From Acidobacteriota bacterium (lineage in GTDB: Bacteria > Acidobacteriota > Vicinamibacteria > Fen-336), in contig QHVJ01000028.1 of the NCBI GenBank assembly GCA_003222275.1, positions 1 through 44,475 on the forward strand: a DNA stretch of 44,475 bases. The letters run 5' to 3'. Each line of letters starts with the position of its first letter. Within the stretch, counting starts at the first letter, position 1. The notes beneath the pieces were generated by a model. It was not told the origin of the DNA, did not search any database, and worked only from the letters and a program-made list of their open reading frames with translations. This document shows positions 36,030 to 44,475 of this stretch, piece by piece. A program made the position numbers and the translations under genes.

Positions 36030-36848
36030 CTAACGGAGCTCGGGACGTCCCGCCGCGGTCCATGCCGAGTACCAGTAGCTGCCCACGTCGCCCGCGGCCT
36101 CGCTCAGGCGGTCGCGGAGGATGCGGCCCGCCCGCTGCTCGAGCATCTCGTAATAGAGCTCGGTGTAGCCGCCCTGCCCGCGGTGGGCGAGGTCCTCCTG
36201 ATAGAGCAGGTTGTCGAGCCACACGTAGGTGTCGTTGATCATCGCGAACACGTAGTCGCGCGGGTTGTCGAGGTAGCGGGCGGTCTCGGGGTCGAGCTTG
36301 AGCCGGTTCTGCATCGCCTCGGGCAGCCGCGTGCTGAAGCGCACCCACAGGCCGTGCTGCTCGGTCTTCTGCCCGTCGGCGTTGTCGGTGAGGGCGAGGG
36401 GGTTGTGGAGGTCGGCCACGAAGCCGGCGAGCTGGTCCGACTCCGCCAGGATGCGGTTCTTGTCGTTCGCCTTGAACGCGTCGACGAGGCGCTGGTAGCT
36501 CTGCTCGATGAGCCAGGGCAGGCGCCCGGCCTTCTCCCCCGCCTCGCCGAACTTCGCCTTCATGTCCGCTTCGGTATGCGGCATGTCGGCGAACGGGAAG
36601 GACATGAGCCGGTCGGCCGCGAAGCGGCGGTCCACTCCTTCCTCCGGCACCACGGCCTCCGGGGAGAGCGAGGGCATCTCCAGCCGGTGGTTCTTGTAGA
36701 ACGGCTTCAGTCCCTTGGGGAGGGTGTCGATGGCGTGGGCGTTCACGGCCTGGTGGGCGATGGGTCCCCAGGCGCGGGCCGGGCCCCCCGCGAGCATGAT
36801 CGCGGCGGCCAGGGCCGCCACCCGGAGAAGCTTCAGGGGCTGGGACAT
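36030..36848 (-). CDS. Secreted S1/P1-nuclease / zinc-phospholipase-C-like protein
   Basis: Signal peptide ending GPARA|WGPIAHQAVNAHAI (N-terminal Trp after cleavage), ...LAGFVADLHNPLALTDNADGQKTEQHGLWV. Confidence 0.7.
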   Translation of the reverse strand: MSQPLKLLRVAALAAAIMLAGGPARAWGPIAHQAVNAHAIDTLPKGLKPFYKNHRLEMPSLSPEAVVPEEGVDRRFAADRLMSFPFADMPHTEADMKAKFGEAGEKAGRLPWLIEQSYQRLVDAFKANDKNRILAESDQLAGFVADLHNPLALTDNADGQKTEQHGLWVRFSTRLPEAMQNRLKLDPETARYLDNPRDYVFAMINDTYVWLDNLLYQEDLAHRGQGGYTELYYEMLEQRAGRILRDRLSEAAGDVGSYWYSAWTAAGRPELR

Positions 36849-36865
36849 GGAAATTGGGTTCCTCC

Positions 36866-37603
36866 TCAGACGACCCGGGCGGCGGTCAGCACGCGCACCT
36901 CGGCCGCGCCCGCGGCCGCCAGCACACGGGCGCACGCCATCGCCGTGGCGCCGGTCGTGAAGACGTCGTCCACGAGCACCGCCACCCGTCCCGCCACCCG
37001 TCCCTTGCCGCGGGCGGCGAACGCGCCGGCGACGTTGGTGCGGCGGGCGGCGCCGGACAGGCCGGTCTGGGCCGCGGTGTCCTTGCGGCGCACGAGCACC
37101 TCGGCCACGGTGAGGCCGGAGCGCCGGCCCAGCTCGGCGGCGAGCAGCTCGGCCTGGTTGAAGCCGCGCTCGCGCCGGCGCCGGGGATGCAGCGGCACGG
37201 GCACGAGGACGGCGCCGGCGTCGAGGAGGCTCCGCACGTCCTCCCGCCTCAGCATCGCCTCGGCCAGTCGCGCCGCCACCCGCCGCCGGCCGCGATACTT
37301 CAGCTCGTGGAGGGCCGTGCGCAGCGGGCCCTCGAAGGGCCCCAGGCTGGCCCCGGCGCGGAAGGGGGTGAGCCCTCGCCGACACCTCGGGCAGCCGGCT
37401 TTCGCTCGGACGGCGCCGGGCAGCGGCAGCCCGCATGGGCAGGCGGGAATGACGTGGACGGGCAGGGCGGCCCAGCACGCCTCGCAAAGCGGTCCGCGGG
37501 TCGGCGAGGTCAGCTCGGCCGCGCAAGCGGGGCAGCGCGAGGGGAAGACGACGGCCAGCAGGGGATCGAAGAGCCCCTTGCGGGCCAGGGAGGCCAGGTT
37601 CAC
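36866..37603 (-). CDS. comF: ComF family phosphoribosyltransferase
   Basis: CPACAAEL...CEACW...CPRC Zn finger; LKYRGRRRVAARLAEAM; VAVLVDDVFTTGATAMACARVL. Confidence 0.93.
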   Translation of the reverse strand: MNLASLARKGLFDPLLAVVFPSRCPACAAELTSPTRGPLCEACWAALPVHVIPACPCGLPLPGAVRAKAGCPRCRRGLTPFRAGASLGPFEGPLRTALHELKYRGRRRVAARLAEAMLRREDVRSLLDAGAVLVPVPLHPRRRRERGFNQAELLAAELGRRSGLTVAEVLVRRKDTAAQTGLSGAARRTNVAGAFAARGKGRVAGRVAVLVDDVFTTGATAMACARVLAAAGAAEVRVLTAARVV

Positions 37604-37953
37604 AGGAGGCCCTGCTCCTGCTTCTCCTGACAGGAGATGCACCGCTTGGCCCACGGCACCGCCTCCAGGCGCTTGCGGTCCATCTCGTCCTCGCACACGA
37701 CGCAGACGCCGAAGCGCCGGTCGTCGATGCGGACGAGCGCCTCGTCGACCAGCTGCAACATGTCGCGCTCGTTGTTGGACAGGCTGAAGAGGAACTCCTT
37801 GGTGTAGGAGTTCGACGCCTTGTCAGCGATGTCCTGCGCGCCTTCCTCGTCGGCCTCCTTGCCGTAGGTCTTGTTCTTCTCGTACGCCTCCAGGATCTCC
37901 TTCTTCTTCTGGACCAGCTTCTCCCGGAAGAGCTTCAACTTCTTGTTTTCCAT
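37600..37953 (-). CDS. DksA/TraR-family zinc-finger protein
   Basis: MENKKLKLFREKLVQKKKEILEAYEKN...EALVRIDDRRFGVCVVCEDEMDRKRLEAVPWAKRCISCQEKQEQ. Confidence 0.92.
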   Translation of the reverse strand: MENKKLKLFREKLVQKKKEILEAYEKNKTYGKEADEEGAQDIADKASNSYTKEFLFSLSNNERDMLQLVDEALVRIDDRRFGVCVVCEDEMDRKRLEAVPWAKRCISCQEKQEQGLL

Positions 37954-37965
37954 GTTCTCTTTCTC

Positions 37966-38925
37966 TCAGGGAATCCCGTACCGCCGGCGCTTCTCCCACA
38001 GGGCCTTGCGGCTGATGCCGAGGATGGCCGCGGCCTTGGTCTGGCTGCCCGAGACCTGCTCGAGCACGTAGCGGATGTACGACGCTTCGACCTCCCGCAG
38101 CGAAGGCCGCTGCTCGCGGCCGGCCCACAGCGTCGCCGGCTGCTCCCGCACCTGCGGCGGGAGCGCCGCCGGCTCGATCAGCTCGCCCGGGCCCGGGCTG
38201 TACAGGGCCGAGCGCTCGACCGCTCCGCGCAGCTCGCGGACGTTGCCCGGCCACGGGTAGCCCTTGAGCGCGATCATCGCCTCCTCCGCGAAGCCGCGCG
38301 CCTGGGTCGAATGGCGCTCGCGCTCGCGCGCGAGGAACGCCTCCGCGAGCGGCCGGATGTCCTGCGGCCTCTCGCGCAGCGGGGGCAGCGTGAGGGGAAC
38401 GACGCTGAGGCGGTGGTAGAGGTCGTCGCGGAACGTACCCGCGGTGACCGCCTTCCGGAGGTCGAGGCGGGAGGCGGACACGAAGCGCACCTCCACCTCG
38501 AGGGTCCGCGTGCCGCCCAGGCGCTCGAAGCGCTTCTCTTCCACGACGCGCAGCAGCTTGGCCTGGAGGGCGAGGGTCAGGTCCTCGATCTGATCGAAGA
38601 ACAGGGTGCCCCCCGCGGCGAGCTCGATCTTGCCCGCCTTGGCCTGCCGCGCGTCGGTGAACGCTCCGCGCTCGTGGCCGAACAGCTCCGACTCGAGCAG
38701 GTCTTCCGGGATCGACGGACAGTGGACCTTGATGAACGGGCCGTCCCGACGAGCGCCCTTGTAGTGCAGCCAGTGGGCGAGGAGGTCCTTGCCGGTGCCG
38801 CTCTCCCCCTGGATGAGGACCGGGCTCTTGGCCTCGGCCAGCCGGACCGCGACCTGGAGCAGCTCCCGCATGGCCGGCGACTCGGCGATGACGCCGGAGA
38901 GCGCCTCGTGGACGACCGCGCTCAT
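37966..38925 (-). CDS. Sigma54-interacting transcriptional activator (AAA+ plus Fis HTH, no receiver domain)
   Basis: VLIQGESGTGKDLLAHWLHY, ESELFGHERGAFTDARQAKAGKIELAAGGTLFFDQIEDL, FRDDLYHRLSVVPLTLPPLRER, C-terminal SQTKAAAILGISRKALWEKRRRYGIP. Confidence 0.95.
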   Translation of the reverse strand: MSAVVHEALSGVIAESPAMRELLQVAVRLAEAKSPVLIQGESGTGKDLLAHWLHYKGARRDGPFIKVHCPSIPEDLLESELFGHERGAFTDARQAKAGKIELAAGGTLFFDQIEDLTLALQAKLLRVVEEKRFERLGGTRTLEVEVRFVSASRLDLRKAVTAGTFRDDLYHRLSVVPLTLPPLRERPQDIRPLAEAFLARERERHSTQARGFAEEAMIALKGYPWPGNVRELRGAVERSALYSPGPGELIEPAALPPQVREQPATLWAGREQRPSLREVEASYIRYVLEQVSGSQTKAAAILGISRKALWEKRRRYGIP

Positions 38926-39266
38926 CCCGCCACCTCGCGGCGCTCGGCCCCGCCCCACAGACGCTCGAGGTCGTAGAAGGCGCGCGTGCGCTCGGTGAAG
39001 ACGTGAACGACGAAATCCGCGTAGTCGAGGAGGATCCACTCCTGGCGCGGGTAGCCCTCCACGTGGTTCGGCCGCAATCCCGCGTCGCGCATCGTCTCCA
39101 GCACGGCGTCGGCGATGGCCAGGATCTGCTTCTGGTTCGCGCCCGAGGCGAGGACGAAGTAATCGGTGAAGGCGACCGCCTTGCGCAGGTCGAGGATCAC
39201 GACCTCACTCGCCTTCTTGCCGAGGGCAGCGCGGGCCGCGCGCTCGATGGCCACGTGCGCCTTCAC
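38922..39266 (-). CDS. rsfS: Ribosomal silencing factor RsfS
   Basis: KKASEVVILDLRKAVAFTDYFVLASGANQKQILAIADAVLETMRDAG...EGYPRQEWILLDYADFVVHVFTERTRAFYDLERLW. Confidence 0.96.
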   Translation of the reverse strand: MKAHVAIERAARAALGKKASEVVILDLRKAVAFTDYFVLASGANQKQILAIADAVLETMRDAGLRPNHVEGYPRQEWILLDYADFVVHVFTERTRAFYDLERLWGGAERREVAG

Positions 39267-39883
39267 CGGTAGAGTCCTCGCTTGGCGATGTAGTCGGCCA
39301 CGGTTTCCGGCACCAGGTAGCGGATGCTGAGGCCCTCCTTCACCCGCCGGCGGATGTCGGTGGCGGAGACGGCCAGGCCCGGGCCGGGCACGCGAACGTC
39401 TTCCGCTCGCTCTTCAATGCGGAGGGGACTCTCCGGTTGCCCCCGGCCCCCCGTCGGCGGCTGGCCATGGCCGCCGTCTTCGCGGCCGTCCTCCGGCCGC
39501 GTCACGACGGCCACCGTGCACATCCGGAGGATGCGGTCGTGATCCTTCCACGTCGGGAGCTCCGGGAACGTATCGCTGCCGACGATGAGCACGACCGCGT
39601 CGCCGGGGCGCTCGTCGCGCAGCCGGGCGATGGTGTCCACCGTGTAGCTCGGTCCCTCGCGCCGCAGCTCGAGGTCATCGGCCACGAAGAGCGGGTTCAG
39701 CGCGGTGGCCAGCGCGACCATGGCGTAGCGGTCGCGCGCCGAGCTGGCGGGGGCCGTGCGGTGCGGCGGGACCTGGGCGGGCAGGAAGCGGACCTCGTCG
39801 AGGCCGAGTCCCTCGCGGGCGTTCTCCGCCGCGCGCAGGTGGCCGAGATGGATGGGATCGAAGGTGCCGCCCATGATGCCCAC
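39263..39883 (-). CDS. nadD: Nicotinate-nucleotide adenylyltransferase, with an internal low-complexity insertion
   Basis: VGIMGGTFDPIHLGHLRAAENAREGLGLDEVRFLPAQVPPHR; VSATDIRRRVKEGLSIRYLVPETVADYI; extra EDGREDGGHGQPPTGGRGQPESPLRIEERAED. Confidence 0.95.
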   Translation of the reverse strand: MGIMGGTFDPIHLGHLRAAENAREGLGLDEVRFLPAQVPPHRTAPASSARDRYAMVALATALNPLFVADDLELRREGPSYTVDTIARLRDERPGDAVVLIVGSDTFPELPTWKDHDRILRMCTVAVVTRPEDGREDGGHGQPPTGGRGQPESPLRIEERAEDVRVPGPGLAVSATDIRRRVKEGLSIRYLVPETVADYIAKRGLYR

Positions 39884-39885
39884 CC

Positions 39886-40908
39886 TCAAGGATGAGTCTC
39901 GAGCGCGCGGACGGCCGCCTCGCGCACCAGGCGGGCGAGCGAGCGCCTCAGCTCGGCGAGCCCTTCGCCGGTGACCGCGGAGACGGGCCGGACCTCCAGG
40001 CCGAGCCGCCGCGCCTCCTCCTCCAGCGCCGCCAGCGGATCGGGCTCGCTCACCACGTCCCGCTTGGTGGCGACCACGATCTGCGGGCGCTCGAGGAGCG
40101 CGGCGTCCCAGTGCCGTACCTCTTCGCGAACCGCGCGGAGGTCGGAGACGGGGTCGCGACCGCTCGTCCCCGAGACGTCGACCACGTGCACGAGCGCCCG
40201 CGTGCGCTCCACGTGCCGGAGGAACTGCAGGCCGAGCCCCGAGCCGTCGTGGGCGCCTTCGATGATGCCGGGGATGTCGGCGACCACGAAGCCGTCGCCG
40301 TCGGTCTCCACGACGCCGAGCACCGGGGAGAGCGTCGTGAAGGGATAGTCGCCGATCTTGGGCCGCGCCGCCGAGAGGCGCGAGAGCAGCGTCGACTTGC
40401 CCGCGTTGGGGAAGCCGAGCAGCCCCACGTCGGCGATGAGGCGCAGGTCCAACCGCAGCCATCGCTCCTCGCCCTCCCCGCCGGGCTCGGCCTCGCGGGG
40501 CGCGCGGTTGCGATTGGAGAGGAAGGCCTGGTTGCCCTTCCCCCCCCGCCCGCCGTGGACGAGGAGGAGCCGTTCGCCATCGGTCAACACCTCGCCCAGC
40601 TTCTCCCCGGTGGGCTCGTCGGAGGCCATCGTGCCGGGAGGAACCGAGATGAGGATGTCGGCACCGCGGGCGCCCGTGCGGTTGGACGGCCCGCCGTGCT
40701 CGCCGCGTTCGGCGCGGTATTCGGTGTGGTAGCGCAGGGGCAGGAGCGTGTTCTGGTGGGACACGGCGTGCAGGAAGACGCTGCCGCCGTCGCCGCCGTT
40801 ACCCCCGTCGGGGCCGCCCCGGGGAACGTAAGGCTCCCGTCGGAAGCTCACGCAGCCGCGGCCCCCGTTTCCCCCCTTGACGAAGATCTTGACCCGATCG
40901 ACGAACAT
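39886..40908 (-). CDS. obgE: GTPase Obg
   Basis: MFVDRVKIFVKGGNGGRGCVSFRREPYVPRGGPDGGNGGDGGSVF; VGLLGFPNAGKSTLLSRLSAARPKIGDYPFTTLSPVLGVV. Confidence 0.98.
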   Translation of the reverse strand: MFVDRVKIFVKGGNGGRGCVSFRREPYVPRGGPDGGNGGDGGSVFLHAVSHQNTLLPLRYHTEYRAERGEHGGPSNRTGARGADILISVPPGTMASDEPTGEKLGEVLTDGERLLLVHGGRGGKGNQAFLSNRNRAPREAEPGGEGEERWLRLDLRLIADVGLLGFPNAGKSTLLSRLSAARPKIGDYPFTTLSPVLGVVETDGDGFVVADIPGIIEGAHDGSGLGLQFLRHVERTRALVHVVDVSGTSGRDPVSDLRAVREEVRHWDAALLERPQIVVATKRDVVSEPDPLAALEEEARRLGLEVRPVSAVTGEGLAELRRSLARLVREAAVRALETHP

Positions 40909-40960
40909 CGCTGAACCGATTCCGGCCCCCCGCCCTCGCGGACGGTGGCCGCGGCGCTCC

Positions 40961-41221
40961 CTACGGTGCCGCGGGGACGACGCTCACGCGCAGACCGCGC
41001 GCGCCGTGGTCCTCGAACCGGACGACACCCCCGGCCCGGGCGAAGAGGGTGTGGTCCTTGCCCACCCCGACGTTCTTCCCGGCCTTCCACTTCGTGCCGT
41101 GCTGGCGGACCAGGATGGTGCCGCCCTTGACCCGCTCGCCGCCGAAGCGCTTGACGCCGAGGCGCTGAGCATTGCTGTCCCGTCCGTTCCGGCTCGAACC
41201 CTGTCCCTTCTTGTGCGCCAT
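40961..41221 (-). CDS. rpmA: 50S ribosomal protein L27
   Basis: [61 protein letters not shown]. Confidence 0.98.
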   Translation of the reverse strand: MAHKKGQGSSRNGRDSNAQRLGVKRFGGERVKGGTILVRQHGTKWKAGKNVGVGKDHTLFARAGGVVRFEDHGARGLRVSVVPAAP

Positions 41222-41300
41222 GCGCCAACCTCACAAAAACATTGGAGCGGCGCCGGGGGACCCCGGGGCCGCTCGGGCCGTCGCCTTGTTTGTCCCCGGC

Positions 41301-41624
41301 TCAGAGCTCGATGGCGTCGATCCTCAGGGCGGTGTAGGCCTGCCGATGACCCTTCGTGCGGCGGTAATGCTTCCGCTTCTTGTACTTGAAGATGCGGATC
41401 TTGCGGTCGCGTCCCTCACCGACGACGGTGCCGACGACCAGGGCCTTGTCGACGAGGGGCGAGCCGAGCCTGGCCTCTCCCTTCTCGCCGCCTCCCTCGC
41501 TGACGAAGAGCACCTCACCCAAGGTGACCTTCTCTCCGACGGCGGCGGAGAGGCTCTCGAGGTAGATCGTGTCGCCCTTCTCCACCCGGTATTGCTTGCC
41601 GCCGGCCCTGACGATCGCGTACAC
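41301..41624 (-). CDS. rplU: 50S ribosomal protein L21 (GTG start)
   Basis: VYAIVRAGGKQYRVEKGDTIYLESL...KIRIFKYKKRKHYRRTKGHRQAYTALRIDAIEL. Confidence 0.97.
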   Translation of the reverse strand: MYAIVRAGGKQYRVEKGDTIYLESLSAAVGEKVTLGEVLFVSEGGGEKGEARLGSPLVDKALVVGTVVGEGRDRKIRIFKYKKRKHYRRTKGHRQAYTALRIDAIEL

Positions 41625-41721
41625 CGCAGCCTCCTTCAGCCGACTCCGCCAGAACACAAGACGGTAGCACGCCCCCGCCGCTGGCGTCAATCACGGCGAA
41701 ACAGCGGCCGCAAGCCCTTTC

Positions 41722-41816
41722 CACGCAGAGGCCGCAGAGATTACGCAGAGGCCGCAGAGAACGGATCTTGGATCCTTCTTTTCTTACTCTGCGGTCTCTG
41801 CGGTCTCTGCGTTGTA
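41722..41816. repeat. Long imperfect palindrome built from GCAGAGGCCGCAGAG units (family C, copy 2)
   Basis: ccacgcagaggccgcagagattacgcagaggccgcagagaacgg ... tactctgcggtctctgcggtctctgcgttg. Confidence 0.9.
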
Positions 41817-41824
41817 GCGTAACG

Positions 41825-44475
41825 CTAAAAGTCAAAGCCGACCCAGAAGTCGAAACGGGTCGGGGAGGCGACCTTCAGGTCGGTGAGCTTCGACCAGTCG
41901 AAATGCAGCGGATAACCGAGGAAGAAGAACTGCAGCCCGAAGCCGTACGAGGCGCGGCCGTCGATCAGGTGGTAGCCGCTCACCGCCTCGCCGAACAGCG
42001 GATCCTTGACGTACGAGATGCCCGGCTCGCTCGTGCCGAACGTATAGTTGTCGCCCTTGAAGTGCGCGCCGCCGATGCCGGCGTAGAGCGTGCCCCGCAC
42101 GGGGCCCAGGATGCCGATGGGCGTCTTCATCAAGTCGATGAGGGGCAGGCGCAGCTCGGCGTTGGCGAAGAAACCCTTGTTCCCCACGATCGAGAGGTAG
42201 GGATAGCCGCGCAGCTCCATGTTGCCGCCGAAGTAGAAGTAGTCGGGGTTCGTCCCGCTGGAGAGGAAGCCGCGGACCCGGGTGGCGAACACCACGCTCT
42301 GTCCGAGCCGGATGTACTTGCGGACGTCGCCTTCCACGGTCCGCCGGGACAGGGAGCTGCCGACGCCGGGCGCGGCCATGAAGCTCAGCGAGAACGTGTG
42401 CCCGGTGAGCGGCCCGAACTCCCGGAAGCGCGTGGTCTCGCCCACGAGGGACACGGTGATGGGAACGATGCTCCCGTTGTTGAAGAAGAGCGGCACGCCG
42501 AGAAGGGCCGCCTGCTGCTGGGCCTGCTCCGCGGCCAGCGTGTTCGCGAAGCCCTCGCTCACGCGCAGGTAGCCCGCCGACACCTCGAGGCGGCGGAACT
42601 TGTCCAGGGGGTACTGCGCCAGCGCCAGCGCTCCCGAGTAGCGCTGGGTGGCGAAGGCGCCCTCGCGCCCGAAGCCCTGCTGCAAGCCGTAGGGCGAGGC
42701 GTAGAAGAAGCGCGTGTCGTCGAAGCCCGTGAGCCCCCAGTGCAGGCGTCCGGACAGGTTCAGGTAGGTGCCCTCGTAGCTGCGGAACTCGCGCAGGGAC
42801 ATCGCCGTGAAGAGGAAGTTCTGGTCCCCGAGGACGTCGGAGAGCGCGACCTGGCTTCCGCCGAAGAAGTCCCCGCCGGAGGTCACGCCGACGTTGAGCG
42901 GCGGCCGGCCCTCGAGGAACAGCTTCTCGAAGGTGTGCTTCTTCCGCTTGTTCTGGGGGACCACCTGGTGGACGACGTCGGGCTGGAAATCGACGATCGA
43001 CTCGTCGGAGGCCACCTCGACTTCCTGGTCGACCTCCTTGAGCGGCTCGCCCGGCTCGATCGTCTGCAGCCGGTACTCGCCCTTGAAATAGCTGATGAAG
43101 GCGACCTTTTCCGGTCCCTTTCCCGTGAGGACCGCGGGGGCCATGTTGCCGCCGAGCACGTCGGTGAACTGCTTGACGACACCCGTGCGCAGGTCGAGGC
43201 TGCGCAGGTTGTAGATGTCGTCGTCCTCGGTGGAGGAGTAGTAGACGAGCTTGCCGTCGGGCGAGAAGGTGGGCGCGTTGTCGTCGAAGGTGCCGAAGGT
43301 CAGCTGCGTCTTCTTCGCGGGGTTGTCGAGGGGGAACACGTAGATCTTGTCGTGGCCGCTGATGCGTCGCGTGTAGATCACCGTCTTCCCGTCGGGCGAG
43401 ATCTGGGGATCGGAATCGAAGAAGGAGTCCTGGGTCAGGTTCTTGTGGTCGCCGCTGTTCAAGTCGAGCAGGTAGATGTCCGAGACGCCGTCCTTGATGG
43501 CGGCGAGCAGGGCGTGGCGGTTGTCGGGAAGGAGGCAGGGCGCCTGCGCCTGGTCGAGGTCCAGCGGGATGCTCTTCAGGATCTTGCCCGTGAGCGGGGA
43601 GACGAGGAACAGGGTCCGGCGCTTCCCCTTGCGGGCGAAGAACGCGACCGCGTCCCCCTTCGGGTCGAAGCTGATCGAGCGCCCGGCCACGAACGTGTCG
43701 CCGTTGTAGGTGATGTTCTCGAACTTCTCCGTATAGCCCCGGGTGAGGTTCTCGATCACCGTCCCGTCCTTGGCCGAGAGCAGGATGAGGTCCAACTCCC
43801 CCTCCGCGCGGTTCCCGCTCAGGGCGGCCACCACTTCCCCGGAGGGGCTGGGGCTGAAGGCGAAGACCTGCGTGTAGCTCGATTTCTCCGAGTCGGGGGC
43901 GAGGTCCTTGCCGTAGTCGCTCGGCCGCTGCTTGTCCCGGAAGGGCTTGAAGCGCTCCTTCAGCCACTTCTCGAAGGCCTCGTCGAACTCCTCGGGCTTG
44001 ATCCGGAAGGCCTGCTGGTAGATGTCCTCCATCGCGCCGCCGACGATGTTCTTGCGGAAGGTGTAGAGGAACTGGCGGATGCCTTCCTTGCCGTAGCGGG
44101 CCGCGATGTACTCGAAGGCGGCGTGGCCGAGGTTGTAGACGAGGCGCGGGTTGGGGCTGTCGCCGTACTCCTCGAAGCGCGACAGCTTGGGGATCTGGTC
44201 CGTGACGGCGGCGTCACGCACCGACATCAGATCGAGGTTGTCCCAGAGCCCGCGCTCGTAATCGGCGAGTCCCTCGTCCACCCACAGGGGCACCTGGCGG
44301 TGGACGAAGTTGCGCGGGATGAGGTCGAACTCGAAGACGTGGGTCAGCTCGTGGGTGATGAGGCCCTGCAGCCGATCGGGCGGCTCGTCGATGGGGACCA
44401 CCATGCGGTCGCGCGACGGCTCCGTGAAGGCGGCCACGCCTTCGGGCACGAAGCCCCCGAAGAGGTTGGTCTGCT
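41825..44475 (-). CDS. Gluzincin-like peptidase + TolB/PD40 beta-propeller + Omp85/BamA-like barrel (5' end beyond window)
   Basis: LQGLITHELTHVFEFDLIPRNFVHRQVPLWVDEGLADYERG (HExxH with downstream Glu); repeated SPDGK propeller motifs; C-terminal GNMELRGYPYLSIVGNKGFFANAELRLPLID...RFDFWVGFDF with terminal Phe. Confidence 0.88.
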   Translation of the reverse strand, partial: QTNLFGGFVPEGVAAFTEPSRDRMVVPIDEPPDRLQGLITHELTHVFEFDLIPRNFVHRQVPLWVDEGLADYERGLWDNLDLMSVRDAAVTDQIPKLSRFEEYGDSPNPRLVYNLGHAAFEYIAARYGKEGIRQFLYTFRKNIVGGAMEDIYQQAFRIKPEEFDEAFEKWLKERFKPFRDKQRPSDYGKDLAPDSEKSSYTQVFAFSPSPSGEVVAALSGNRAEGELDLILLSAKDGTVIENLTRGYTEKFENITYNGDTFVAGRSISFDPKGDAVAFFARKGKRRTLFLVSPLTGKILKSIPLDLDQAQAPCLLPDNRHALLAAIKDGVSDIYLLDLNSGDHKNLTQDSFFDSDPQISPDGKTVIYTRRISGHDKIYVFPLDNPAKKTQLTFGTFDDNAPTFSPDGKLVYYSSTEDDDIYNLRSLDLRTGVVKQFTDVLGGNMAPAVLTGKGPEKVAFISYFKGEYRLQTIEPGEPLKEVDQEVEVASDESIVDFQPDVVHQVVPQNKRKKHTFEKLFLEGRPPLNVGVTSGGDFFGGSQVALSDVLGDQNFLFTAMSLREFRSYEGTYLNLSGRLHWGLTGFDDTRFFYASPYGLQQGFGREGAFATQRYSGALALAQYPLDKFRRLEVSAGYLRVSEGFANTLAAEQAQQQAALLGVPLFFNNGSIVPITVSLVGETTRFREFGPLTGHTFSLSFMAAPGVGSSLSRRTVEGDVRKYIRLGQSVVFATRVRGFLSSGTNPDYFYFGGNMELRGYPYLSIVGNKGFFANAELRLPLIDLMKTPIGILGPVRGTLYAGIGGAHFKGDNYTFGTSEPGISYVKDPLFGEAVSGYHLIDGRASYGFGLQFFFLGYPLHFDWSKLTDLKVASPTRFDFWVGFDF

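Overview
GC-rich bacterial chromosome segment around the likely replication origin. From left to right: an ABC-2 permease fragment; the F1 ATP synthase operon (atpHAGDC, minus strand); a selD that only reads through if an in-frame TGA (codon 23) is selenocysteine; bactofilin, parB, parA, a small LAGLIDADG-like protein and rsmG with degenerate parS-like repeats; jag, yidC, yidD, rnpA and rpmH; a candidate oriC; dnaA, dnaN, recF, gyrB and gyrA; a lipoprotein; pcrA, glmS, glmU and a TPR protein; uvrA; a kynureninase-like enzyme; lpxC behind a sigma54-type promoter; a block with DUF1573, STAS, ECF sigma factor and an S1/P1-like nuclease; comF, a DksA/TraR-like protein, a sigma54 activator, rsfS, nadD, obgE, rpmA and rplU; and a truncated metallopeptidase/beta-propeller/Omp85-like barrel protein. 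The observations most worth a second look are: (1) Sec-SelD with a perfect 9-bp stem starting at the UGA; (2) a dispersed family of intergenic hairpin repeats with a fixed RTGAA/TTCAY loop and stems that change in a compensatory way, including an inverted pair flanking parA-parB and a possible degenerate copy inside nadD; (3) two long imperfect palindromes built from GCAGAGGCCGCAGAG units; (4) the parS-like repeats overlapping rsmG and the LAGLIDADG-like gene; (5) rnpA without any NTG start codon; (6) a sigma54 promoter and palindromes upstream of lpxC. The organism is probably Acidobacteriota or a similar deep-branching phylum; this is a low-confidence inference from gene content. No database or folding tools were used. 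Base pairing and alignments were done by eye.
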